Made by a program: the position numbers and the translations under genes | Notes under the pieces: generated by a model | The model's database searches: none | What the model was told of the DNA's origin: nothing | The model's input: the letters and a program-made list of their open reading frames with translations, nothing else | Assembly: GCA_002337005.1 (NCBI GenBank) | Contig: DDFD01000046.1 | Coordinates: forward strand, 1 to 64,000 | Source of the DNA: Flavobacteriales bacterium UBA1937 | GTDB taxonomy: Bacteria > Bacteroidota > Bacteroidia > Flavobacteriales > Weeksellaceae | Length of the DNA: 64,000 nt | Direction: 5' to 3' | Part shown: positions 9,184 to 17,097 of the stretch, in pieces | Layout of the letters: the number at the start of each line of letters is the position of its first letter | How positions within the stretch are numbered: the stretch's first letter is position 1

Positions 9184-10089
9184 ATGAAAAAGACAATATT
9201 AATAATCTTTGTTTTTATAATTTCTATAAAATCATACAGCCAAGTTGGTATCAATACAGAAAATCCAAAGGCTACACTTGATGTAATAGCTTCTCCAAAT
9301 GATGGCAATAAAACAGACGGCTTTATTGCACCAAGATTAAAAGGCTCAGAACTTAAAGCAAAAGATGCATTATATACAGCAGCGCAAGATGGTGCGATTG
9401 TGTATGTTACGGAAGCGGTATCCGGAGTAACAGATAAAACTACCAATGTAACCTCTATCGGGTATTATTATTTTGATAAAACACAGGGAACAGCCGGAAG
9501 ATGGGCAAGGTTTAATACCGATAAACCTGTAACTTTTTTTAAATCCAATACAAATCAATATGTTGCGGATGTACTCAACAATAATCCTGGTACGAATGTA
9601 GTTGCAACATTTACGGGCTCTGATGCGCTTGTTAATCAGGCATCATCTTTTGATTCCTCTACGAGTTATTTCACTTTATTGCAGTCCGGTTTGTATGAAT
9701 TTTCAGGAACAATCTGTTTCAATCCAGGGCGATTCTATGTGAACGATACAGAAGGGCACGGGGCGTTAACTGTGGATCAAAGAGTAATAATTAATATACA
9801 GATTCAATACTCTATAGACGGGGGTAATACTTGGAGCGGCATTACAGGAATGAGAATGATATACAATTCTTCCAGTGCAGATTTGAACGTACCAATAACG
9901 ACTCCGATTTCTATGAGAGAGCTATCAGCAGGTACTTTAATACGATTGGTACTTAATCGCCCAAATATTACCAATGAACAAGTAGCGGGTACTGATTCTT
10001 CCATCGGCAACCCTACAAGTTATCAAAATATTAATATGCCTACAGGCTTAGATTTTACAAAACTGATTAAAATTCAAAAGTTGCAGTAG
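9184..10089 (+). CDS. Secreted protein sharing the adhesin N-module, C1q-like C-terminus
   Basis: The ATG at 9184 is preferred over the upstream TTG at 9148 because it begins a signal peptide (MKKTILIIFVFIISIKSYSQ). Residues 20-115 repeat almost word for word the N-terminal module of the upstream adhesin (VGINTENPKATLDV ... TSIGYYYFDKTQGTAGRW), so part of this gene arose by duplication. The C-terminal 190 residues alternate strands and turns (YFTLLQSGLYEFSGTICF, IQYSIDGGNTWSGI) and resemble a C1q/TNF-like jelly roll, often used for binding at the cell surface. It stands between two terminators and so is probably a single transcription unit. Ligand unknown. Confidence 0.7.
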   Translation: MKKTILIIFVFIISIKSYSQVGINTENPKATLDVIASPNDGNKTDGFIAPRLKGSELKAKDALYTAAQDGAIVYVTEAVSGVTDKTTNVTSIGYYYFDKTQGTAGRWARFNTDKPVTFFKSNTNQYVADVLNNNPGTNVVATFTGSDALVNQASSFDSSTSYFTLLQSGLYEFSGTICFNPGRFYVNDTEGHGALTVDQRVIINIQIQYSIDGGNTWSGITGMRMIYNSSSADLNVPITTPISMRELSAGTLIRLVLNRPNITNEQVAGTDSSIGNPTSYQNINMPTGLDFTKLIKIQKLQ

Positions 10090-10202
10090 TTTTTTACAGT
10101 AATAAATTATCAAAAATATTTACATAGATGTTGATTTATATCATCGTCTTATAGATTCTGCTATGGGAGCCGAATGGTAAAAAATATTTTTGGTTTAATA
10201 TG

Positions 10203-10229
10203 AGGAGGCAAGCTAGGCCTCCTTTTTTA
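10203..10229 (+). terminator. Intrinsic terminator before rteC
   Basis: AGGAGGC (10203-10209) pairs with GCCTCCT (10217-10223) around a seven-base loop, followed by TTTTTT. It closes the surface-protein unit 13 bases ahead of the rteC-like start. Confidence 0.85.
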
Positions 10230-10241
10230 ATTAAATAATAA

Positions 10242-11090
10242 ATGATAAATCGAACTCATACATTACTGAATAATCTTAATGAACAGTTACATTTCATTGA
10301 TCTCGAAACAGACAATGTAGTTCTCAAAAGTGAGAAAGCCTTAGAGATTTGTATTGAGTCTATAAGCAAGCTGAAAAAGCTTACATCAAAATATACTTTT
10401 AGATCAGAACAAGATGAAATTTTATTTTTTAAAGAAATCAAACCACAGTTTACCTCAAAAAGAGTTTATTATAATACGGTTTACAAAATAGAGACCAAAA
10501 AACCTTATGGAGGCGTGCGTATTGTAAAGAAATATTATAATAATGAGCTGGCAAAGCTCAAACGTTTTTTCGATAACAATCTGGATTTTTACAAGTATTA
10601 TAGAACCGGAAGCACGTATCTGGATTACAAATATTTCTTACGGGGAACATTCGATATCAAACAGAGTTTGGATAGTTTCTATTTCGAAGCCGATTTAGAT
10701 TTTTGTACTTCTCACGACTTCAAAGTGGCTAAAATATTGGCGAACGACCTTATTCAGGTATATCTGGAAGACCAGCTATTTAACCTCGACAGAAAAGAAA
10801 ACAGAAGTCAGTCAGAAGTTCTGCCAAAATCAGCAGTATATTGGACTGGAACCAAAGTGTCACTCATAGAATTACTTTATGCCTTAAATGCCTCAGGAGT
10901 GCTTAACCACGGACAATTAGAGCTTAATGCAACGGTAGATTTATTTGAGAAAATGTTTAATATAGACCTTGGGCAATATCACAGAAGTTTCCTTGAGTTG
11001 CGGGAAAGGAAAAACGCAAGAACAAAATTTCTGGATTTTTTAAAAGAAGTTCTGATACGGAAAATGGATGATGCTGATGAACTCCCATAA
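10242..11090 (+). CDS. rteC: RteC-family regulatory protein
   Basis: This 282-residue protein matches the RteC family in length and pattern: a helical N-terminus, the KKPYGGVRIVKKYYNNEL region, the segment YYRTGSTYLDYKYFLRG, and a C-terminal winged-helix-like part (KVSLIELLYALNASGVLNHG). In CTnDOT-type elements RteC activates excision genes in response to a two-component system. Many Bacteroidota elements carry RteC homologues without the tetracycline-linked partners, and that is the case here. The gene is followed by an excisionase-like HTH gene, consistent with control of element mobility. It has its own start after a terminator. Confidence 0.85.
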   Translation: MINRTHTLLNNLNEQLHFIDLETDNVVLKSEKALEICIESISKLKKLTSKYTFRSEQDEILFFKEIKPQFTSKRVYYNTVYKIETKKPYGGVRIVKKYYNNELAKLKRFFDNNLDFYKYYRTGSTYLDYKYFLRGTFDIKQSLDSFYFEADLDFCTSHDFKVAKILANDLIQVYLEDQLFNLDRKENRSQSEVLPKSAVYWTGTKVSLIELLYALNASGVLNHGQLELNATVDLFEKMFNIDLGQYHRSFLELRERKNARTKFLDFLKEVLIRKMDDADELP

Positions 11091-11203
11091 ATAATAGATT
11101 TTACAATATTTTCAATAAAAATCTTTCAGAACTTCGGTAAACCTTCTGAAAAAGTTCTATTTAAAACACACAATTTTGAAGCCATAATCTTAAAACTAAA
11201 ATT

Positions 11204-11461
11204 ATGGCAGTCAGCATCATCACCAAAGAAGATCTTCAGGAATTCAAAACGGAATTATTGGAAGAGATTAAGAACCTATTTCACATCAAAACTTCAGAAC
11301 AAAAACTGTGGCTTCGTTCTTCAGAAGTCAAAGCACTTCTGAAAATTTCCTCCGGAACTCTGCAAAACCTCCGTATAAATGGAACATTACGATACTCCAA
11401 AGTTGGCGGAACAATCTACTACAACTATCAGGATATAGAAAAGCTCTTCAATGAAAAATAA
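11204..11461 (+). CDS. Small helix-turn-helix protein, excisionase-like
   Basis: The 85-residue protein has a coiled helical N-terminus followed by a MerR/excisionase-type winged helix: WLRSSEVKALLKISSGTLQNLR, then a wing ending SKVGGTIYYNYQDIEKL. This domain type is found in nearly all Bacteroidota integrated elements and serves as excisionase or as a control protein. It overlaps the next gene by 11 bases, so the two are probably translated together. Confidence 0.85.
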   Translation: MAVSIITKEDLQEFKTELLEEIKNLFHIKTSEQKLWLRSSEVKALLKISSGTLQNLRINGTLRYSKVGGTIYYNYQDIEKLFNEK

Positions 11462-12350
11462 TGTCATTCCCAGGAACAAGGAATCCCCATCACCGATCAA
11501 CCCAACCTACAACCATCAACTAATGAACTACATTCGCCACCTCACAGGCTTCTACGACAAAATCCAACAGGATGAACGCCTGAACCCTACACATATCAGC
11601 TTGTATTTAGCATTATTTCAGTTCTGGAATATCAATCACTTCCAAAACCCGATTAGCATTTCCAGAAACGAAATGATGAGGTTAAGCAAAATCTCAGCCT
11701 TAGGAACGTATCACAAATGCATCAAAGAACTTCAAAACTTTGGCTATATCGAATACATTCCGTCGTTCAATCCGTATAAAGGAAGTTTGGTAAATCTCTA
11801 CAATTTTGAAAATTTAGAAGTTCAGCAATTGAATAGGAAGCACAGCAAAAAACAAACAACCATTAAACAAGAAATGAACAACTCTCGTGTCAAAATCGAA
11901 ACAGGTAATAGACAAGCATTGATACCTTCTATAAACAATACAAATATATTAAACAATAAAACTATTGTAACCTCACCCGAAACCAATTCACTTTTTGAAC
12001 AAGAAAGAAGAGAAAACAAAAATGATGTTATTCTGAGCGTGGAGCAAAGCGGAACAGTCGAAGAATCTCATTTTAAGAAACCCCACATCTCCGAAATCAA
12101 AATGTATTTCGCAGAAAAAGAGGCACCAACTGAAGAAGCAGAAAAATTCTTCAACCATTACGAAAGCAATGGCTGGCTGGTCGGCGGAAAATCTAAAATG
12201 AAAAACTGGCAGGCAGCCGCAAGAAATTGGCTTTTGAATGCTAAAAAGTTTCAAAGTAATGCAAAAACGGTCATTCTGAACGAAGTGAAGAATCTCAAGC
12301 CCAATCACCTCAGCGCTTCCACCAACAAGTCTTATCAGGAAAAATTATAA
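11451..12350 (+). CDS. Replication-initiation-like winged-helix protein
   Basis: Residues 20-125 look like a winged-helix domain of the replication-initiator/DnaD kind, with HISLYLALFQFWN, SRNEMMRLSKIS and CIKELQNFGYIEY. A low-complexity linker follows, then a C-terminal motif with WQAAARNWLL, similar to the ends of replisome organiser proteins in phages and mobile elements. The following gene is a DnaC/IstB-like ATPase, the usual partner for loading a helicase. No signal peptide. It probably supports replication of the excised element. The family assignment is from memory of such pairs. Confidence 0.6.
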   Translation: MKNNVIPRNKESPSPINPTYNHQLMNYIRHLTGFYDKIQQDERLNPTHISLYLALFQFWNINHFQNPISISRNEMMRLSKISALGTYHKCIKELQNFGYIEYIPSFNPYKGSLVNLYNFENLEVQQLNRKHSKKQTTIKQEMNNSRVKIETGNRQALIPSINNTNILNNKTIVTSPETNSLFEQERRENKNDVILSVEQSGTVEESHFKKPHISEIKMYFAEKEAPTEEAEKFFNHYESNGWLVGGKSKMKNWQAAARNWLLNAKKFQSNAKTVILNEVKNLKPNHLSASTNKSYQEKL

Positions 12351-12365
12351 AAATCACCACCACTA

Positions 12366-13007
12366 ATGAAACTCCCAACCGAAGTAATAGAAATGTCTTA
12401 CGATTACCAAAAAGTAGTTTCTCAACTCGTTCAGAACGGAGAAAAACTTTTAGGAAAAAGATTTCACATTCCGGAAAACGAACGCGGAATTATCTTCGGA
12501 ATCCTTGCGTGGTTTCTGGAAGATGAATTGGTTGCAGAAAAAATGAACATCGACCTCAGCAAAGGAATTCTTTTAAGTGGACCAATCGGTTGTGGAAAAA
12601 CAACACTATTCAGACTGATGCAGAATTTTCCAACAAAAAGAAAAACTTTTGGTATTATTTCCACACGACAGATCGTTTCAGAATTTATGCAGTCCGGCTA
12701 CGAAGTATTGGAAAAATACTCAAGGGGGAATTTCAGTCACGACATCAGAACTCCAAAAACCTATTGCTTCGACGACCTCGGAACCGAAACCACTTCAAAA
12801 TATTTCGGCAACGATTGCAATGTAATGGCAGAAATTCTTCTGACCCGCTACGATTTATTCAAAGAAAAAGGCATCCTCACCCATATCACTACCAACCTTT
12901 CCGCTACCGAAATCGAATCTCAATATGGCAATCGCTTACGTTCCAGAATGAGAGAAATGTTTAATTTGTTTGGATATGAGGAAAGTTCGGAGGATAAAAG
13001 GAGGTGA
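12366..13007 (+). CDS. DnaC/IstB-like AAA ATPase
   Basis: This 213-residue P-loop ATPase has Walker A SGPIGCGKTT and a Walker B with the consensus hhhhDD (YCFDDLG), then sensor-like TTNLSATEIE and an arginine-finger region GNRLRSRMREM. Size and motifs fit helicase loaders of the DnaC/DnaA-like group. It begins 15 bases after the winged-helix gene and reads the same way, forming a replication-type pair. It is unlikely to serve an insertion sequence, since no transposase is near. Confidence 0.8.
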   Translation: MKLPTEVIEMSYDYQKVVSQLVQNGEKLLGKRFHIPENERGIIFGILAWFLEDELVAEKMNIDLSKGILLSGPIGCGKTTLFRLMQNFPTKRKTFGIISTRQIVSEFMQSGYEVLEKYSRGNFSHDIRTPKTYCFDDLGTETTSKYFGNDCNVMAEILLTRYDLFKEKGILTHITTNLSATEIESQYGNRLRSRMREMFNLFGYEESSEDKRR

Positions 13008-13015
13008 TAAAATAT

Positions 13016-13048
13016 TGTCATAATATTTGAAAAAATCAATATCTTTAC
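13016..13048 (+). promoter_or_regulatory. Probable promoter of the XRE/GHKL/HNH/methylase operon
   Basis: TTG at 13016-13018 and TATCTTTA at 13041-13048 are 22 bases apart. This is close to the Bacteroidota promoter consensus, with one deviation in the -7 box. The start codon of the XRE-type gene follows 17 bases later. This separates the cargo operon from the replication pair. Confidence 0.5.
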
Positions 13049-13064
13049 ACAATATGCAATTTTT

Positions 13065-13265
13065 ATGACTAGAAAAGCAATTAATAGATTAAAAGTAGTG
13101 TTGGTAGAAAAGAATGTAAGTAGCAAATGGTTGGCAGAACAATTGGGCAAAAATGAAGCTACTATTTCAAGATGGTGCACAAATGAAGTACAGCCACCAA
13201 TTAAAACTTTTGTTCAAATTGCCGAAAAGCTTGATGTAAAACTTTCAACTTTATTTAATGACTGA
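13065..13265 (+). CDS. XRE-type HTH regulator, first gene of the cargo operon
   Basis: The 66-residue protein is essentially one Cro/CI-type helix-turn-helix (SSKWLAEQLGKNEATISRW, then IAEKLDVKLSTLF). Small XRE proteins placed first in restriction-modification operons commonly act as control (C) proteins. It overlaps the following ATPase gene by eight bases, which argues for coupled translation and one functional unit. It is likely to regulate this operon. Confidence 0.85.
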   Translation: MTRKAINRLKVVLVEKNVSSKWLAEQLGKNEATISRWCTNEVQPPIKTFVQIAEKLDVKLSTLFND

Positions 13266-15861
13266 TAACACAATTAACATACCTTTTAAGGTATCTGCAA
13301 GAACTGCTAGATTGATTGGTAGGGAAAATGTTGCTAGTTCTAAAGGAGCAATTATCGAGCTTGTGAAAAATGCTTATGATGCTGATAGTAAAGTTTGTAT
13401 AGTTTACTTTGATAATAAATTTTCAACATTACTTCCAGAAATAGATGAGATTCATTATAATGGTTTATTGAACCTCGGATTATCGCCAGAATATTTAGAT
13501 GAAATATATACAAAAGATGAAAATGAAGAAAAATATCTTTTAAGAACAGAATTAACAGAAGACAAAAGAAACACATACAAAAATACAATTTCAAAATTCT
13601 CTGCATTATATATAATAGATTTTGGAGAAGGAATGACACAGAATATTATTCGTGACCACTGGATGACTATTGGTACTGATAATAAAGCAAATGATGTATT
13701 TACAAAGCAAGGAAGAGTTAAATCAGGTGCAAAAGGAATCGGAAGATTTGCATTAGACAAGTTGGGTGGTAAATGTGAAATGACAACAATATTTAATCCG
13801 GCACCTGAGATTCATAATCCTGATACTGATATTCAAGGAAATGTGACCAATAACACAGGATACAATTGGATTGTAAATTGGGAAGATTTTGAAGGAGATT
13901 TTAAAACTATTGATAAGGTAGGTGCAATTTTAACTGGACTTCAAACAGTTTCTATTAAAGAAGAAGTTTTAAAAAAACTATCCGAATCGGATTTGAATAA
14001 AATCGAATCTGAAAAGGAATTTAAATATGGGACAATTTTAAAAATTACTGAATTAAGAGATAACTGGGAAGACTTTTTTGTTGAACAAGTATTTTCTGAT
14101 TTAGAGGTATTAGTACCACCAAAGGAAGCAGGAGGATTTGAAATATTTGTATTCAGTTCCCTTACTCCAAATAAATTTGGAGAGGTTTTAGGTTCAGTTT
14201 GTGATGATTTCGATTACAAACTCGTTGCTACTGCAGATGAAAATCAAAACGTAAAAATTCGAATTTATAGAAATGAATATAATGTTGAATTAATTCCAAA
14301 TGCTTTTTTTGAAAGACCAGCAATGCAGAAAGAGAACTACAGAAGAAGTGATTTTTTACGAGGCTATTGGGAAAAGGAGACTAATTTTTCGGAATTATTG
14401 AAAGGATTTAAAGATATAGATGAAGATGATACATTTAATAATATTGGCGTTTTCAATTTTTCATTTTATTTTCTAAAAAGACAATCTAATAGTAATGATG
14501 CTAAGAAGTTTTTTAATAGAAACTTTATGTCAAACAATAGAAAAGATTGGCTTAATAAATTTGGAGGAATTAAACTTGTTAGAGATAATTTCAGAGTTAG
14601 ACCTTACGGGGAAGTGAAAAATGTAGCATTTGATTGGCTTGGGTTAGGAAATAGAAAATCAAGTAGTCCTGCCGGTATAGCGAATCCAGATGGTGGTTAT
14701 CGTGTAGAACCTGAAAATGTAGCAGGAGCTATTAATATATCCAGACTAACCAACGTGAACTTTGAAGACAAATCCAGTCGAGAGGGATTACAAGAAAGTA
14801 AAACCTTTCAAATTTTCACATTACTAATTGCAGAAATAATCTCTGAATTTGAAAAAGACAGAGCCTATATAGCACGTGAAATGTCTATTTATGACGATTT
14901 AATATTTGGGCCAGAAAGAGATAGACAAAAAGCTGAAAAGCTAAAAAATGAAATCTTAGCACGAAGTAGGGCAAAGAAGGAGGAAAAAGCGAATAATTCT
15001 AATGAAGAGAGCACTCAAACTGAACAAGAGTCAGAATCAGATAAAGAAAAAGAAATACTTGCTAGTGAATTAGATAGAAAGGAAGAAGAGATTGAAAAGC
15101 TTAAAGAAGAACAAAAAGTTCTACGTGGTCTTGCAAGTAGCGGTATTGTATTGGCTTCTTTTAGCCACGATTTAAGTAAATTGAATGACGTATTGGCATC
15201 GAGAACTGATAAACTTAAGGAGTTAATGCTCGAAAAAATTTCCGAAGATGAATATCTAGAAGTTAGAGATATCAGGAATCCGTTTAAACAATTGGAGCGA
15301 GTAAGAAAGCAAGATATAAAACTTCAGAATTGGCTAAATTTCTCATTAGGAGCAACAAGGAAAGATAAAAGGAAACGAAAACAATTATTTTTGAAACCAT
15401 ATTTTGAAAGCCTTAAAAATGATTGGAGTACTGTATTAAATGATAGAGGAATATTGTTAGACATACTGGAAATTGAGGAGTTAGATATGAGGGTTTTTGA
15501 AATAGACATCGATAGTATTTTCAATAACATATTAATTAATTCAATTGATGCCTTCATCATTTCTAAAGAAGAGCGAGAAAGAATAATAAAAATAAAGGTT
15601 TCAAGTAATTCTAAAGAAATAGTTGTTGATTATCACGACAATGGACCAGGTTTATCTTCGGATATTACAGAACCAGAAAAAATATTTGAACCCCTTTATA
15701 CAACTAAGAGAAATAAACAAACTGGAGAGGAAGAAGGAACAGGGCTTGGTATGTGGTTAGTTAAATCTATTGTTGAAGAAAATGATGGAAAGGCAACTTT
15801 ATTATATCCTGAAATTGGTTTTGGTTTGAAAATTACATTTCCTGTTAAATATAAAAGATAA
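13258..15861 (+). CDS. Double GHKL ATPase: MutL/MORC-like N-terminus plus histidine-kinase-like C-terminus
   Basis: The 867-residue protein carries two separate ATP-binding folds. The N-terminal one has the N box ELVKNAYDAD (E34, N38), G1 DFGEGM (near 121) and G2 GAKGIGRFA (near 158), the pattern of Hsp90/MutL/MORC ATPases. After a long middle part and a charged coiled coil (near 570-625) comes an H-box-like SFSHDLSKLND with H637. A sensor-kinase ATPase follows: N box NNILINSIDAF (N757), G1 DNGPGLS (D794), the F box IFEPLYTTK and G2 GTGLGMW (827). No signal peptide or membrane helix is present, so it senses something inside the cell. The next gene is a receiver protein three bases downstream, a likely phosphorylation partner. 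MutL/MORC-like ATPases are known in operons with restriction enzymes; fusion to a kinase core is the unusual feature here. Confidence 0.85.
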   Translation: MTDNTINIPFKVSARTARLIGRENVASSKGAIIELVKNAYDADSKVCIVYFDNKFSTLLPEIDEIHYNGLLNLGLSPEYLDEIYTKDENEEKYLLRTELTEDKRNTYKNTISKFSALYIIDFGEGMTQNIIRDHWMTIGTDNKANDVFTKQGRVKSGAKGIGRFALDKLGGKCEMTTIFNPAPEIHNPDTDIQGNVTNNTGYNWIVNWEDFEGDFKTIDKVGAILTGLQTVSIKEEVLKKLSESDLNKIESEKEFKYGTILKITELRDNWEDFFVEQVFSDLEVLVPPKEAGGFEIFVFSSLTPNKFGEVLGSVCDDFDYKLVATADENQNVKIRIYRNEYNVELIPNAFFERPAMQKENYRRSDFLRGYWEKETNFSELLKGFKDIDEDDTFNNIGVFNFSFYFLKRQSNSNDAKKFFNRNFMSNNRKDWLNKFGGIKLVRDNFRVRPYGEVKNVAFDWLGLGNRKSSSPAGIANPDGGYRVEPENVAGAINISRLTNVNFEDKSSREGLQESKTFQIFTLLIAEIISEFEKDRAYIAREMSIYDDLIFGPERDRQKAEKLKNEILARSRAKKEEKANNSNEESTQTEQESESDKEKEILASELDRKEEEIEKLKEEQKVLRGLASSGIVLASFSHDLSKLNDVLASRTDKLKELMLEKISEDEYLEVRDIRNPFKQLERVRKQDIKLQNWLNFSLGATRKDKRKRKQLFLKPYFESLKNDWSTVLNDRGILLDILEIEELDMRVFEIDIDSIFNNILINSIDAFIISKEERERIIKIKVSSNSKEIVVDYHDNGPGLSSDITEPEKIFEPLYTTKRNKQTGEEEGTGLGMWLVKSIVEENDGKATLLYPEIGFGLKITFPVKYKR

Positions 15862-15864
15862 ATT

Positions 15865-16539
15865 ATGTACAAAATATTATTTGTTGACGAAGAAAACGAT
15901 ACGCTACAAGACTTTGAGGAGTTTGTTGATAAATCTGCCTCGAAAGCTAAAATAGAACCAATTACTATGCTTCCACTAGCAGAGTTAGATGATATGATAG
16001 AAAAAATCATTAAAATTTCTCCGGATGCAATTATTTCAGACTTTCGACTCAATGAATTAAAAACAGACATAAAATACACTGTAAAGTATAACGGTGTTGA
16101 CTTAGTTGAAGAATTTCAATCGATTCGAAATCATTTTCCTTGCTTCGTTTTAACCGCAGTTGATGATGAAGCTGTCAGCAACAGTGATGATGTTAATATT
16201 GTATATGTTAAAAATTTAATATACAACAAAGAGGAAGGTAAAGGCAAGGCAAAGGCTGGATTTTTGGAAAGAGTTATTAGTCAAATAGAACACTATAAAG
16301 CTAGAATTCAAAGTTCTCAAACTGAATTAGCTGAACTAATTGAGATTAGAAGAAAAGGAGAAGCAGATATTTCGATTGAAAATAGAATTATTGAGTTGGA
16401 TGATTTCTTAGAAAAAACGATAGATGGAAAGAGCGTAATTCCTGCAGAATTCAAAACACTTACGAATTCTAGTAGACTTGATAGTATTCTTAATAAAGTA
16501 GACCAGTTATTAAAAAAATTAGAAGAAGATGGCAAGTAA
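15865..16539 (+). CDS. Receiver-domain protein without a known output domain
   Basis: Residues 1-125 resemble a response-regulator receiver: FVDEEND at the acidic pocket, the phospho-acceptor in IISDFRLNE (D59), a conserved threonine in VLTAVDD, and VKN near the lysine position. The domain carries an insertion of about ten residues after the phosphorylation site. The remaining 100 residues are charged and helical, with no DNA-binding or enzymatic motif. It starts three bases after the kinase-like gene and overlaps the HNH gene by 11 bases, so it probably carries a phosphoryl signal from the ATPase to the nuclease or methylase rather than to a promoter. Confidence 0.75.
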   Translation: MYKILFVDEENDTLQDFEEFVDKSASKAKIEPITMLPLAELDDMIEKIIKISPDAIISDFRLNELKTDIKYTVKYNGVDLVEEFQSIRNHFPCFVLTAVDDEAVSNSDDVNIVYVKNLIYNKEEGKGKAKAGFLERVISQIEHYKARIQSSQTELAELIEIRRKGEADISIENRIIELDDFLEKTIDGKSVIPAEFKTLTNSSRLDSILNKVDQLLKKLEEDGK

Positions 16540-17095
16540 TTTTAGACAGAATAGTCCTAAAAGAACTTGTACAAAAACTTATGCAAGTTACAGGAATTAC
16601 AAACCTTTTTTGGCTACAGATTTTAATTCAAGATGTGGCTATACAGATTGTCCAGACTTTTGGTTTGGAGGTAAGAATACATTTCACATAGACCATTTTA
16701 AACCATTCTCCAAAAATCCAGCTTTGGCAACGGATTATAAAAATTTGGTTTATTGTTGTTCCTATGTGAATATATTAAAATCAGATGATGAAGGGGATTA
16801 TTTAGACCCTTGTGATATAGATTTTAATGAGCATTTTGAAAGAGATGCTGATGGCTCAATTGTTCCAAAAGATACATCTAAAGAAGCAAAGTATATGTTT
16901 TCGAAATTACAATTAAACTTGTCAAGGTATAAATTCATTTGGAAATTAGATGAAATTTGGACAAGACTATTGAAACTTCAAGAACAAATTAATGACCCGA
17001 AAAATTTAACCATAAAAAATGATTTAAGAATAATTCATAGTGAATTAGCTGAAGAATTCACAGTTTATTTAAAATATCTAAAATCGGCACAGTAA
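16529..17095 (+). CDS. HNH endonuclease
   Basis: The 188-residue protein contains an HNH fold: the cysteine pair CGYTDC, the core HIDHFKP (H53, D55, H56), then NLVYCCSYVNILKSDD with the second metal-binding cysteines and the HNH asparagine. It resembles McrA/HNH nucleases linked to restriction systems. It overlaps the receiver gene by 11 bases and ends two bases before the methylase start, so the products are made in step. It probably provides the DNA-cutting activity of the operon, under control of the ATPase-receiver pair or of methylation state. Confidence 0.85.
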   Translation: MASNFRQNSPKRTCTKTYASYRNYKPFLATDFNSRCGYTDCPDFWFGGKNTFHIDHFKPFSKNPALATDYKNLVYCCSYVNILKSDDEGDYLDPCDIDFNEHFERDADGSIVPKDTSKEAKYMFSKLQLNLSRYKFIWKLDEIWTRLLKLQEQINDPKNLTIKNDLRIIHSELAEEFTVYLKYLKSAQ

Positions 17096-17097
17096 TT

